This document shows positions 24,564 through 34,237 of a DNA stretch of 46,512 nt, piece after piece (within the stretch, counting starts at the first letter, position 1; each line of letters opens with the position of its first letter). Source of the stretch: Haloterrigena salifodinae (GTDB lineage Archaea > Halobacteriota > Halobacteria > Halobacteriales > Natrialbaceae); assembly GCF_003977755.1 (NCBI RefSeq), contig NZ_RQWN01000009.1, forward strand, positions 1-46,512, written 5' to 3'. The notes under the pieces were generated by a model, which saw only the letters and a list, made by a program, of their open reading frames with translations, had not been told where the DNA came from and made no database searches. The position numbers were made by a program, and so were the translations under genes.

Positions 24564-26987
24564 CTAGTATCGAGCGTCCGCCGTGCGGACCGTCCGAACC
24601 GCGGCGACGTTTTCGGGGACGTCGTGAACCCTGACGATGTCGGCGCCGCGTTCGGCTGCCATGGTCGTCACCGCGAGCGTTGGCGGTAATCGCTCGCCGG
24701 ACGGGCAGCCGACGCGGTCGAACATCGATTTCCGGGAGTGGCCCACCATGACCGGACACCCCAGCGCGCGCAACTCGTCGGTCCTGGCGGCCAACTCGAA
24801 GCTCTCGGCGGGGTCCTTTCCGAAGCCGAGTCCGGGGTCGACGACGATCTGATCCCGGTCGAGTCCCGCGCGTTCCGCGAGTAACACCGTCTCCGAGAGT
24901 TCGTGCAGGACGTCTTCGACGACGTCGTCGTAGGTGGCGGTTCGGTCGGGATCGACGGGCGTCTCGAGGCTGTGCATGACGACGAGCGACGCGTCGTGGT
25001 CGGCCGCGACGAAGCGCATCTCCGGATCCTCGAGTCCGGAGACGTCGTTGACGATGTCTGCGCCTGCCTCGAGGGCGGCGTCGGCGACCGCGGCTTTCCG
25101 CGTGTCGACCGAGATCGGGACGTCCAGGTCCTCGATGCGTTCGATGACCGGGACGACGCGGTCGATTTCCTCGGCGACCGAGACCGGCTCGGCGCCGGGG
25201 CGGGTGCTCTCACCGCCGATATCGACGATATCCGCGCCGGCGGCGACCATCTCTCGGGCTCGCCGGACCGCGTCCGGCACGCGGTCGTACTCTCCTCCGT
25301 CGTAGAAACTGTCTGGCGTGACGTTCAGGATGCCCATGACTGCGGGGGTTTGATCCCACGGATACCGATCGCGATCGGCTCGGTCGTCGACGCGATCGTC
25401 GATCGTTTGCCGGAGCTGGGCGGCGACGTGGGCGAGTCCGCGGTCGGCGTCGGTCAGTTCCGCAAGCAGGTCCCGGAACTGCGACGACGTCCCGGAGAGG
25501 ACCGTCGCGACGCGGCGACCGGCCGTCTCGGCGTCCGAACGGACGCACGTTCCGCCGATCGCCTCGAACGCCCGTTCGACGCGCTCGGCCTGCGGACCGC
25601 GCAGATAGGTCTTGATCGTTCGATGGACGGTCTCGTCCGCGACGGACTCGGCAGTCTCCGCGTCGACGGCCGCGCTTGTGAGGACGTTCCGCGCCTGCTC
25701 CGTCGCGGCCGTTCGCTTCGGGATCTGAAGCCGCGTCCACCGGTCGCGCGCTTCGGCGACTGCGTATAGCGAGCCGGTGACGAGGACGCAGTCGTCTTCG
25801 TCGGCCGCCGACAGCGCCCGCTCGGTCGCCTCGAGAACGGACCCGGCGCGGTCGATCGTCGCCGCCCGATCGTCGAACGCGGATGCAAGGGCGGCCGTAT
25901 CCTCGGCACGAGGCACGTCCGGTTCACAGAGGTAGAGCGCATCCGGGGACGGCAACGCCGTCGCCATGCCCCGGTGGTCTTTCTCCCGCATCGCGCCGAA
26001 GACGAGATGGAGGTCGTCGAACGAGTATCGGTCGACGAGCGAGGCGAGCGTCTCGCAGGCGCCCGGATTGTGCGCGCCGTCGAGGATCGCGAGCGGCGCC
26101 GTCGACATGACTTCGAACCGGCCTGGCCAGTAGGCGTCGCGGAGACCGCGCGCGATCGATTCCGGATCGACGCCGGCGACCTGATCGGCCAGCGTCGCCG
26201 CGACACCGGCGTTGGTCGCCTGATGGGAGCCCACGAGCGGCAGCCGCGTCTCGAGCGACCACTTCGGTCCCGCGATCGAAACCTCGCTCTCGATCGGCGA
26301 TGCCAGCCCGTGCTCGCGGGTGATCACGTCCGCATCGTCGCTTCCAACGGTAATCACGTCCGTCTCCGAACGGATCGCCTCGAGGGCCGCCTCCGACGCG
26401 CCGGTCACCAGCGGCGCATCAGCTGGCGCGACCTGCGCCTTGTCGCGGGCGATCTCCTCGATCGTGTCGCCGAGGATGTCGGTGTGTTCCAGCGAGACGC
26501 TGGTCACGGCGCTCGCGACGGGATCGACGGCGCTCGTCGCGTCGTATCGGCCGCCGATGCCGACCTCGAGGACGGCGACGTCGACGTCCTCGGCGGCGAA
26601 GTGGTGGAGCGCAAGCGCTGTGAGAACCTCGAAGTAGGTCGGCGTGTCGTCCGCCTCGCGGAGCCGTTCGATGCAGTCGTCGATTTCGGCGACGAATTCC
26701 CGGACCCGCTGTTTCGGAATTTTCCGGCCGTTGATCTGAATCCGTTCGCGCAGATCGTTTAGATCAGGCGACGTATAGAGGCCGACATCGAGTCCGGCGT
26801 CGCGAAGAATCCGTTCGAGCATGCATCCGGTGCTTCCCTTCCCGTTCGATCCGGCGATCTGGACACAGTCGAGGTCCTCGTGCGGACGATCGAGATACGT
26901 GAGCAACGCGGCGGTCGTTTCCGTTCCGAGCTTGGGTCGACGCCGCTGTAGCGACTCGAGGTAGTCGACCGACTCGTGATACTCCAT
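24564..26987 (-). CDS. folCP: Bifunctional folylpolyglutamate synthase / dihydropteroate synthase
   Basis: An 807-residue fusion. The N-terminal FolC part has the ATP loop IAGSNGKGSTGCM, DLNDLRERIQING, EVGIGGRYDATS, EHTDILG and LDGAHNPGA. A linker of about 100 residues (around 410-520) follows. The C-terminal FolP part has MGILNVTPDSF, GGESTRPGAEPVS, DIVNDVSG, VVDPGLGFGK and GHSRKSM. It joins p-aminobenzoate to the pterin and adds glutamate tails to folate. This fusion order is known in haloarchaea. The ATG at 26987 (MEYHESVDYLESLQ) is chosen because the 40 codons upstream are outside the family and overlap the divergent alaX promoter. It supplies the folate cofactor for the neighbouring one-carbon enzymes. 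Confidence 0.95.
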   Translation of the reverse strand: MEYHESVDYLESLQRRRPKLGTETTAALLTYLDRPHEDLDCVQIAGSNGKGSTGCMLERILRDAGLDVGLYTSPDLNDLRERIQINGRKIPKQRVREFVAEIDDCIERLREADDTPTYFEVLTALALHHFAAEDVDVAVLEVGIGGRYDATSAVDPVASAVTSVSLEHTDILGDTIEEIARDKAQVAPADAPLVTGASEAALEAIRSETDVITVGSDDADVITREHGLASPIESEVSIAGPKWSLETRLPLVGSHQATNAGVAATLADQVAGVDPESIARGLRDAYWPGRFEVMSTAPLAILDGAHNPGACETLASLVDRYSFDDLHLVFGAMREKDHRGMATALPSPDALYLCEPDVPRAEDTAALASAFDDRAATIDRAGSVLEATERALSAADEDDCVLVTGSLYAVAEARDRWTRLQIPKRTAATEQARNVLTSAAVDAETAESVADETVHRTIKTYLRGPQAERVERAFEAIGGTCVRSDAETAGRRVATVLSGTSSQFRDLLAELTDADRGLAHVAAQLRQTIDDRVDDRADRDRYPWDQTPAVMGILNVTPDSFYDGGEYDRVPDAVRRAREMVAAGADIVDIGGESTRPGAEPVSVAEEIDRVVPVIERIEDLDVPISVDTRKAAVADAALEAGADIVNDVSGLEDPEMRFVAADHDASLVVMHSLETPVDPDRTATYDDVVEDVLHELSETVLLAERAGLDRDQIVVDPGLGFGKDPAESFELAARTDELRALGCPVMVGHSRKSMFDRVGCPSGERLPPTLAVTTMAAERGADIVRVHDVPENVAAVRTVRTADARY

Positions 26988-27057
26988 ACCACACGTGCCA
27001 CCGGCGACTTCATTAATGTGTCGCCGCACCGGCGCCTCCGCACGGTTTATAACGATG

Positions 27058-27076
27058 TGTGCCGACAGTCGGCACA
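27058..27076 (+). promoter_or_regulatory. Perfect palindrome touching the alaX start codon
   Basis: TGTGCCGAC-A-GTCGGCACA is a nine-base perfect inverted repeat that ends directly before the ATG at 27077. A TATA element GTTTATAACG lies at 27043-27052, so transcription should start inside or at the end of the palindrome. It could be an operator for repression of alaX, or of the divergent folCP promoter 71 bases away. Confidence 0.5.
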
Positions 27077-28288
27077 ATGGCTTCCGAATCGAGAGACAAT
27101 CGCGCACCGGACGAGCCGTACGTGACGGAGTTCGAGGCGGCGGTGCGGTCCGTCGACGGGACCGACGTTCGGCTCGAGGAGACGTACTTCTACGCCGAAG
27201 GCGGCGGCCAACCGGCCGATCGCGGGACGCTGAACGGGATCGATGTCGTCGACGTGCAGATGCGCGACGGCGAGACCGTCCACACGCTGGCGACGGCGCC
27301 CGACTTCGAGACGGGCGACGACGTGTCCGGCTCGATCGACGAGGAGTTCCGGACCTACTGTATGCGAGCGCACACCGCCAGTCACGCGCTATACGGTGCC
27401 GGTCGCGAACTGTTCGACGACCACGGCTACGGCGGCTTCGACATCGACGCGGAGAAGGGCCGCATCGACTTCGAGACCAATCGCGACCCGGACGAGGTGA
27501 ACGCGCTCACCCTCCAGCGGATGGTCAACGAGGTCGTCTGGGAGTCGAGAGACGTTTCCTGGCGGGAGATGGACGCAGCGCAGGCGCGGGACCGCGACGA
27601 GATCGTCTTCAACGAAACCGGCGCGGCCGAGACGACCGATACCGTCCGCATCGTCGAGATCGACGACTGGGACATCGCCGCCTGCGGCGGGACGCACGTC
27701 GAAAACACCGTCGAGATCGGCCCCGTCAAGGTCCTCGAGGTATCGAACCCCGGATCGGGCCTCGTACGCGTCGAGTACGCGGTCGGCCCAACCGCCGTTC
27801 GCGCGCAACTCGACGAGACGCGAGCCGCGACTCGCGCCGCCCGGACGCTGGAGACGAGCGTCGAGGAACTTCCGGAGCGAGCGACCGCCGTCGTCGAAGA
27901 GAACGCGACCCTCGAGGCGGAGGTCGACACCCTGCGCGACCGCCTGCTCGAGGAACGCCTCGAGTCGTTGGGCGACGACACCGTCTCGAAGGACGGCGAG
28001 GAGTGGATCGTCGGCGAGCTCGATATCGACGGCATCGGTCCCAACGACGTGTCAGAACGCGTACGGGCGCTCGCGGGCGATATCGGTGACGTGGTCGCGC
28101 TGACCGGCGTGAACGGAAGCGCGTTCGTGGTCGTCGGCACGACCGGCGAGACGGACGCGAGCGAACTCGTCGACGACGTCACGGCGACGTTCGGCGGCGG
28201 TGGCGGCGGCGGACCGACGTTCGCACAGGGTGGCGGTCTCGAAGACGACCCGGCCGCCGTCGTCGACTACCTCCGAACGGAGGCCTGA
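27077..28288 (+). CDS. alaX: Alanyl-tRNA editing protein AlaX (large form)
   Basis: A 403-residue trans-editing protein that removes mischarged Ser or Gly from tRNA-Ala. Zinc site: His99 and His103 (RAHTASHALYG) with Cys203 and His207 (CGGTHV). The N-terminal glycine-rich loop FYAEGGGQPADRG is present. A coiled coil (about 262-300) leads to a C-terminal DHHA1 domain ending in a run of glycines and PTFAQGGG, as in the AlaX-L form and in AlaRS. The ATG at 27077 is preferred over the in-frame GTG at 27059, because a leaderless start after the TATA box fits. A broken copy lies at 11937-12935. The gene is divergent from folCP. Confidence 0.93.
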   Translation: MASESRDNRAPDEPYVTEFEAAVRSVDGTDVRLEETYFYAEGGGQPADRGTLNGIDVVDVQMRDGETVHTLATAPDFETGDDVSGSIDEEFRTYCMRAHTASHALYGAGRELFDDHGYGGFDIDAEKGRIDFETNRDPDEVNALTLQRMVNEVVWESRDVSWREMDAAQARDRDEIVFNETGAAETTDTVRIVEIDDWDIAACGGTHVENTVEIGPVKVLEVSNPGSGLVRVEYAVGPTAVRAQLDETRAATRAARTLETSVEELPERATAVVEENATLEAEVDTLRDRLLEERLESLGDDTVSKDGEEWIVGELDIDGIGPNDVSERVRALAGDIGDVVALTGVNGSAFVVVGTTGETDASELVDDVTATFGGGGGGGPTFAQGGGLEDDPAAVVDYLRTEA

Positions 28289-28575
28289 TCTCCTTCGGCC
28301 CCGATCGGAGCCGGTTGCTGATCGATCCGAACGCTGCTTTTCAGAGTGTCTGTTTGCTGACTGGAAGAGCGGTCGGCAAACACGACGTATTCTCCCGATA
28401 TCAGGAGAACCAAGGTTCATTAACGGTGATCGGGAAGAGGTGAGTGGATGTCACTAGCACAGTATGCGTCGTCCGCCGCGGCGACGGACCGGGTAGACCG
28501 ATCAGTACGCGCCACCGGGATCGACCGAGCGCAGTCGACGACCGCGACCGAGGACGGGTCTCGGAGGTGGGAACG

Positions 28576-29553
28576 ATGACCCGCGAGCGGACCGAGATCA
28601 CGATCGTCGGCGACGACGACTCGGAGATCATCGCCGACGTGACGTCGTTGCTGTTCGAACGCGACGTCGACATCGTCGACCTGGATCAGGCCGTACGGGA
28701 GGGAACGTTTCGGATGGGTATGCAGGTCGACGCGTCCGAGATGTCGGTCTCGCGGGACCAACTCCGCGAGGACCTCGACGCGCTCGGCGACGAGTTCGGC
28801 GTCGACGTCACGGTGCGATTCCCGTCTAACTGCGAGGACCGGTCCATCGCCGTCCTCGTCACCAAGGAGAGCCACTGCCTGGAGGCCCTGCTCGAGCGCT
28901 GGGAGAACGACGAACTCGGTGCGGACATCGGGGTCGTCATCGGAAACCACGACACGCTCCGCCCGCTCGCGGCCGAATACGACGTTCCGTTCCACGACAT
29001 CGGCGACGAGAACGGCACGCCCGACGAGGACGAACTTCTCGACCTCCTTGCGGAGTACGAGATCGACCTCATCGCGCTGGCCCGCTACATTCGGATTCTC
29101 TCGCCGGAGGTCGTCTTCCGCTACGAGGACCGCATCATCAACGTCCATCCCTCGCTGCTGCCGGCGTTCCCCGGTGCGGCCGCCTACCGGCAGGCCCTCG
29201 AGGAGGGCGTCCGGATCGCCGGCGTCACCGCCCACTACGTGACGACGGATCTCGATCAGGGGCCGATCATCACGCAACGGGCGTTCAACGTCCCCGCCGA
29301 CGCGACCGAAGCGGACCTCAAGGAGCGCGGCCAGCCGCTCGAGGCGGACGCCCTCGCGGAAGCGATCCGGTTGCACCTCGAGGACGAGATCACGACTGAG
29401 GGCGGACAGACGAGAGTCGTCGATCCGAACGCGACCGACGCTCGACTCGGTGCCGCGACGGAACTGGACCAGGCGAATCCCAGCGAGCCGGTCGACAGCC
29501 GCGAGGAACTCACCGCCGAAGGCGATGACACGACGGCCGTTGCGGACGACTGA
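28576..29553 (+). CDS. purU: Formyltetrahydrofolate deformylase
   Basis: A 325-residue protein with an N-terminal ACT domain (about 1-85, ITIVGDDDSEIIADVTSLLF) and a formyltransferase-fold domain. Catalytic residues are visible in VIGNHD (Asn/His), NVHPSLLPAFPG (His) and DLDQGPIITQ (Asp). It splits 10-formyl-THF to formate and THF, returning THF to the cycle. The C-terminal 45 residues are an acidic extension beyond the family. The ATG at 28576 is chosen because it begins just before the ACT domain; the 44 codons upstream are Arg-rich shadow. It probably pairs with FolD and GlyA of this window in betaine methyl-group disposal. Confidence 0.93.
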   Translation: MTRERTEITIVGDDDSEIIADVTSLLFERDVDIVDLDQAVREGTFRMGMQVDASEMSVSRDQLREDLDALGDEFGVDVTVRFPSNCEDRSIAVLVTKESHCLEALLERWENDELGADIGVVIGNHDTLRPLAAEYDVPFHDIGDENGTPDEDELLDLLAEYEIDLIALARYIRILSPEVVFRYEDRIINVHPSLLPAFPGAAAYRQALEEGVRIAGVTAHYVTTDLDQGPIITQRAFNVPADATEADLKERGQPLEADALAEAIRLHLEDEITTEGGQTRVVDPNATDARLGAATELDQANPSEPVDSREELTAEGDDTTAVADD

Positions 29554-29790
29554 TGGGTTCCGCCCCGCGATAGCGTTCTCTTCGGTTCCGTCGAACGTCC
29601 GCGAGTCACGGGACCGGTTCCGGTGTCCCCGAGACGAATCGCCATCGGATACCGTTTCGACGGTGACGGGTCTCGAGCCTCGAGCCGCGGTCGACCGGTA
29701 GATAACACTGATACCGCTGTGAAGCACGCGGGACCGATTCAACGTATACTTCGCGTATCAGTTCGTCTGAAAGCCGTCCGCGAAAGCGCG

Positions 29791-30078
29791 GTGAACTACC
29801 TGCTGAGAACGATCTGTTCGGGATCGAACCGGTACCAGACAGTGGATGGTCCGTACGTCGCGAACGCGCCCTTCGGCGGGCCGGACACGTGGTTCTTCGT
29901 GTGGATCTACCTCGTCGGCCCGATCACCGGCGCGGTGACGTACCGACGAATCGTACCGGCACCCGCGAGGACTCGACGGCCTGCAGACGAAGAGGTCCCG
30001 GCGAACGAGCCCGACGACGACCGACGTCTCGAGCGGCGATCGGCCGGACGCGTCAGTCGCGCGAGCCCGCCGCGATGA
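29791..30078 (+). pseudogene. Possible remnant of a MIP/aquaporin-type gene (3' end)
   Basis: The frame (GTG at 29791) contains ANAPFGGPDTWFFVWIYLVG and PITGAVTYRR, which resembles the last helix of MIP channels (pattern W-x-x-x-W-V-Y-W-V-G-P-x-x-G-A). It is followed by a charged tail. The upstream part of a channel, including the NPA motifs, is absent. Only one helix matches, so the assignment is weak. The rest of the 745-base gap between purU and ridA holds nothing recognised. Confidence 0.35.
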
Positions 30079-30298
30079 GTCGTCCGTCCCTGACGACGAT
30101 CGCATTCGTTCTACGAATTCGAGAGACGCGAGGTCGGAGCGCAGCGATTGAACCGTCCGCATCACCCGGACACTGTCCGGCCGCGAATACGGACGCTCGA
30201 GCGGTCGCATTTCTTGGCCTCGCCGAGCCGACCGCGATCGACGGAACGAAAAGGTGGGACAGACGGATCGATTTCGGACCGGTGCTCGCCGCGGTCGC

Positions 30299-30676
30299 CT
30301 ATTCGACGGCCGCGATCGCTTCGATCTCGATCGCCGCGCCCTTGGGGACGCGACCGACCTCGACCGCGCTCCTGGCGGGCGGCTCCTCGTCGAAGAACTC
30401 GCTGTAGACCTCGTTGAACTCCTCGAAGTCGTCGATATCGTTGAGGAAGACGGTCGTCTTGAGGACGTCGTCCATCGACAGGCCTTCCGCCTCGAGGATC
30501 GCCGCGACGTTTTCCAGACACTGCCGCGTCTGGTCGCCGACTGATTCGTCGTCTAACAGCTCGCCATCCGCCGTCAGCGGGAGCTGGCCCGCGGTGATGA
30601 GGACGTCGTCGGTTCTGGTCGCCTGACTGTACGCTCCAACGGCTGCCGGTGCGTCGTCGGTGCTAACGGTTCGCAT
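30299..30676 (-). CDS. ridA: RidA family enamine/imine deaminase
   Basis: A 125-residue YjgF/YER057c/UK114 protein with GAYSQAT (14-20), the active-site Arg102 in PPARSAVEV, and the closing Glu117-Glu119 region KGAAIEIEAIA. It hydrolyses 2-aminoacrylate and related imines made by PLP-dependent serine/threonine dehydratases. Such a dehydratase is in this window (34238-35482), which makes a functional link likely. The ATG at 30676 is chosen over the longer frame because it matches the family start and a TATA-like AATTTAAG lies 28-36 bases upstream. It is divergent from glyA. Confidence 0.94.
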   Translation of the reverse strand: MRTVSTDDAPAAVGAYSQATRTDDVLITAGQLPLTADGELLDDESVGDQTRQCLENVAAILEAEGLSMDDVLKTTVFLNDIDDFEEFNEVYSEFFDEEPPARSAVEVGRVPKGAAIEIEAIAAVE

Positions 30677-30806
30677 CACACTGGCATACCAGTTCGCGTC
30701 TCTTAAATTTCGGCTCCGTTCCACGTCCGGTTAGCGGAGTTACGTTTCGTGGTGGGGTGTGTTACACGCACGCAAGATACTCACTCGCATCCGTTCCACG
30801 TAGCGT

Positions 30807-32057
30807 ATGGCCTTCGAACAGCCACTCGACCGGATAGCGCCGAGCGTGTCCGAGTCCGTCTCGCTCGAACGCGAGCGGCAGGAATCGACCCTCGGGATGA
30901 TCGCTTCGGAGAACCACGTCTCGAAAGCCGTCCTCGAGGCGCAGGGGAGCGTGTTGACGAACAAGTACGCGGAAGGATATCCCGGTAGCCGGTACTACGG
31001 CGGGTGCCAGCACGTCGATACGGTGGAGGAACTCGCCATCGAGCACGCGAAAGCACTCTTCGAGATGGACCACGCTAACGTCCAGCCGCACAGCGGGACG
31101 CAGGCGAACATGGGCGTCTACTTCGCGGTCCTCGAGCCGGGAGACACGATCCTCTCGCTGTCGCTGTCACACGGCGGCCACCTCTCGCACGGTCACAACG
31201 TGAACTTCTCGGGTCAGCTCTACGACGTCGAGCAGTACGAGGTCGACCCCGAGACGGGGTACATCGACTACGACGAGGTCGCACGACAGGCCCGCGAGAT
31301 CGAGCCGGACATGATCGTCAGCGGCTCCTCGGCCTATCCGCGCGAGTTCGAGTACGACCGTATCGGCGAGATCGCGGACGCGGTCGACGCTTACCATCTC
31401 GCGGACATCGCCCACGTGACCGGCCTCATCGCGGCCGGCGTTCACTCGTCGCCGGCCGAGCACGCGGACTTCGTTACCGGGAGTACCCACAAGACGATTC
31501 GCGCCGGCCGCGGCGGACTCATCATGTGCGACGAGGAGCACGCCGACGACGTCGACTCCGCCGTGTTCCCCGGCGCGCAGGGCGGTCCGCTGATGCACAA
31601 CGTCGCCGGCAAGGCGGTCGGCTTCGCAGAGGCCCGGACCGACGAGTTCGAAGCGTACGCCGAACGGATCGTCGCCGGCGCGAAGCGCCTCGGCGAGGTG
31701 TTCGACGAACGGGGGCTCTCGCTGGTCAGCGGCGGGACCGACAAACACCTCCTGCTCGTCGATCTGCGCGACTCCCACCCCGATCTGACGGGGACGGAAG
31801 CCGAGGAAGCGCTGAGCGACGTCGGCATCATCGTCAACAAGAACACCGTCCCCGGCGAGACGCGGTCGCCCATGGTGACCAGCGGGATCCGCGTCGGTAC
31901 CCCCGCGCTCGCGACCCGCGGCCTCGGGGAAGCCGAGATGGAGACCGTCGCCGACCTCATCGTCGACGTGCTCGACGCGCCGGACGACGACGCGGTCGCC
32001 GATCGCGTTTCGTCGCGGGTCGACGACCTCTGCGAGGAATTCCCGATCTACGAGTGA
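30807..32057 (+). CDS. glyA: Serine hydroxymethyltransferase
   Basis: A 416-residue PLP enzyme interconverting serine and glycine with THF/5,10-methylene-THF. Landmarks: MIASENHVSKAVLEAQGS (30-47), KYAEGYPGSRYYGG, SHGGHLSHG, the Asp-x-x-His pair ADIAHVTGLIAAG, and the Schiff-base Lys229 in GSTHKTIRAGRGG. GYPGSRYYGGC and VTSGIRVGTPA are also family-typical. The length matches bacterial and haloarchaeal GlyA. It would convert the glycine and methylene-THF produced by the betaine pathway into serine. A weak TATA-like AAGATACT lies about 25-32 bases before the ATG. Confidence 0.97.
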   Translation: MAFEQPLDRIAPSVSESVSLERERQESTLGMIASENHVSKAVLEAQGSVLTNKYAEGYPGSRYYGGCQHVDTVEELAIEHAKALFEMDHANVQPHSGTQANMGVYFAVLEPGDTILSLSLSHGGHLSHGHNVNFSGQLYDVEQYEVDPETGYIDYDEVARQAREIEPDMIVSGSSAYPREFEYDRIGEIADAVDAYHLADIAHVTGLIAAGVHSSPAEHADFVTGSTHKTIRAGRGGLIMCDEEHADDVDSAVFPGAQGGPLMHNVAGKAVGFAEARTDEFEAYAERIVAGAKRLGEVFDERGLSLVSGGTDKHLLLVDLRDSHPDLTGTEAEEALSDVGIIVNKNTVPGETRSPMVTSGIRVGTPALATRGLGEAEMETVADLIVDVLDAPDDDAVADRVSSRVDDLCEEFPIYE

Positions 32058-32320
32058 GGCTCGCGATACCGGCGTAACGCCGACAACTGATTTCTACCGC
32101 CGACTGGCTGCATCGCGGGCTCGCCGTCGCTACTTCGTGTAGCCGTCCAGTCGACCCGAACGGATAGCTACCGGAACCAGAAGTGATGAAGCGAGCCGAT
32201 CGTCGACGGTACTATCGCCGCTCCCGGCCGACGGTCACCCCGCCGGACGAACGCCGAGACGGCGTCCGGCACCGGAATCGAAATCGACCGCGAGGAATCG
32301 AGCGGCCGAACAGCGGTCGG

Positions 32321-33961
32321 TCAGTCGTCGGACGGATCGGCGTCGGCAGCCTCGCGGTCGGACGTCTCGAGCTCGAGAGACGTGAGCGAGACGTTGTCCT
32401 CCTCGCGGAGGAACAGCGGCCGATGGCTGCTGAACGTGACGATCATCGCCGCGACGGCCAGTAACGCGATGATCGCGAACGGCCCGCCGGTGATGATCGC
32501 GGCCTGCTGTAGGGCGTCAACGCCGCCGGTGACCATCAGCAGCGACGCGAGCGCGCCGATGAGGAATCCCCAGATGACGCGGTTGATCGTCGAGGGATTT
32601 TCGTTCCCGCCGGTCGTGAGCATTCCCAGCGCCAGCGTCGAGGAGTCGGCCGACGTGACGAGGAACGTCGTCACGAGCACGAGGAACAGACCCGTCAACA
32701 CGCCGCCGAGTGGCAACGCCTCGAACAGCGGGTATCCGGAGCCGGCCTCACCGAGTTCGCTGATGATGGTGAGAATGTCGGCGCGACCGTTCTCCTGCAG
32801 GAAGATCGCGGTGCCGCCCATCGTGGCGAACCACGGAATCGTGATTCCCGTCGAGGCGATGACGCCCGTGACGACGACCTGTCTCACCGTCCGACCGCGC
32901 GAGATGCGCGCGATGAACAGCCCGACGAACGGCGTCCAGGAGAACCACCACGCCCAGTAGAAGACCGTCCAGCCGCCGACCCAGCCGCTGACGCCGCCGC
33001 CGACGCTCTCGGCGGCGCCGGTGTAGAAGCTCATCGTGACAAAGTCGTTGATGTACGCGCCGAGCGCCTCCGTGCCGACGGTCATGATGTACGTCGTCGG
33101 ACCGAGGACGAACGTCGCGACGGTCACCACGGCGAATAGGGCCATGTTGAAGTACGAGAGGCGGCGGATTCCCTTCTCTACGCCGAGCGCGACCGAGATC
33201 GTGAACGCGACGGTCAGTCCGGTAATCACGACGACCGTCCCGAGGTCACCGACGCTCGCACCGGTGATCCACTCGACGCCAACGAGAAACTGGCTCCCGA
33301 CCAGTCCCAGCGTCGTCGCGACACCGCCGATCGTCGCGAACACGGCGAGGATATCGATGACCTTCGCGATCGGACGGTCGAGGTTTTCAATGCCCACCCA
33401 CGGTGCGATCACCGTCGAGATGCGCAGCGGCGCGTCGTATCGGTAGGCGAAGTACGCGATCGGGAGCGCCATGATCACGTACGCGGTCCACGCGGAGAGG
33501 CCCCAGTGGAAGAACGTGTACTGGATCGCCCCAACGGCGGCCCCCGCCGATTGCGCCTCAGCGCCGATGAACGGCGAGACGGTGTCGTAGTGGAAGATTG
33601 CCTCGGCAGGGCCCCAGAACACGATCCCGGCGGCGATCCCCGCCGAGTACAGCATCGCGAAGTACGCGAGGAACGTGAACTCCGGCTCTTCGTCCTCGCC
33701 GCCGAGCTTGATGTTGCCCCACGGTCCGAATATCAGGAAGCCGGCGAACGCGACCAGGGCGAACATCGCGACCAGGTACCACCAGCCCGCGGCGGTCCAC
33801 AGGAAGTCGTTCACGCTGGTCATGTACCCCGACGTGGTCTCCGGCCAGAGGACGAACGCGATTACCGCCGCGGCGGCGATGAAGAAGCCGGCTACGAACA
33901 CCGGCGTGTCGAGTTCCTCGAGGAACCGTCCGACCGGTCCGTTTGATTCAGCTCCCGCCAT
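32321..33961 (-). CDS. BCCT-family transporter (betaine/choline type), second copy
   Basis: A 546-residue carrier with about twelve membrane segments. Core motifs: SAGIAAGIVFWGPAEAIFHY (a Gly-rich helix, about 107-126) and WTVFYWAWWFSWTPFVGLFI then ARISRGRTVRQ, closer to the BetP consensus than the other BCCT protein of the window. The C-terminus is a short acidic tail. It lies downstream of the dehydratase and dimethylglycine/sarcosine dehydrogenase genes on the same strand, which suggests glycine betaine or a methylated derivative as substrate. Its own upstream region (33962-34237) is AT-rich and holds a possible TATA, GGCTTATACC near 34135-34144, so it is probably also transcribed alone. 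Confidence 0.94.
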   Translation of the reverse strand: MAGAESNGPVGRFLEELDTPVFVAGFFIAAAAVIAFVLWPETTSGYMTSVNDFLWTAAGWWYLVAMFALVAFAGFLIFGPWGNIKLGGEDEEPEFTFLAYFAMLYSAGIAAGIVFWGPAEAIFHYDTVSPFIGAEAQSAGAAVGAIQYTFFHWGLSAWTAYVIMALPIAYFAYRYDAPLRISTVIAPWVGIENLDRPIAKVIDILAVFATIGGVATTLGLVGSQFLVGVEWITGASVGDLGTVVVITGLTVAFTISVALGVEKGIRRLSYFNMALFAVVTVATFVLGPTTYIMTVGTEALGAYINDFVTMSFYTGAAESVGGGVSGWVGGWTVFYWAWWFSWTPFVGLFIARISRGRTVRQVVVTGVIASTGITIPWFATMGGTAIFLQENGRADILTIISELGEAGSGYPLFEALPLGGVLTGLFLVLVTTFLVTSADSSTLALGMLTTGGNENPSTINRVIWGFLIGALASLLMVTGGVDALQQAAIITGGPFAIIALLAVAAMIVTFSSHRPLFLREEDNVSLTSLELETSDREAADADPSDD

Positions 33962-34237
33962 TGTAGATCACCGTTTCACCGCTGTTCGATCGCCGCGATC
34001 GGTGGCGGACGTCCGCCACTCAATCGTCTCATTCGACGGGGCGTCGCGCCCCCGCTCGGTCCATCGGGTTCTCGTACGCTCGTTCTCGCCGATCATTGTT
34101 AGTGACTACCTCTCATTGGTTCTCTTCGTTCTTCGGTATAAGCCTACCCTTCAATCTAGTATCGAACACGTTCATCAGGGAATTAACTCTCAAACCGACC
34201 GAACCCGCCCTCCTTTCCACAAAACATCATTATATTT

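Noticed and set aside
28444-28575. N-terminal extension of PurU
   Set aside because: The 44 codons before the ATG at 28576 are Arg-rich and precede the normal start of the ACT domain.
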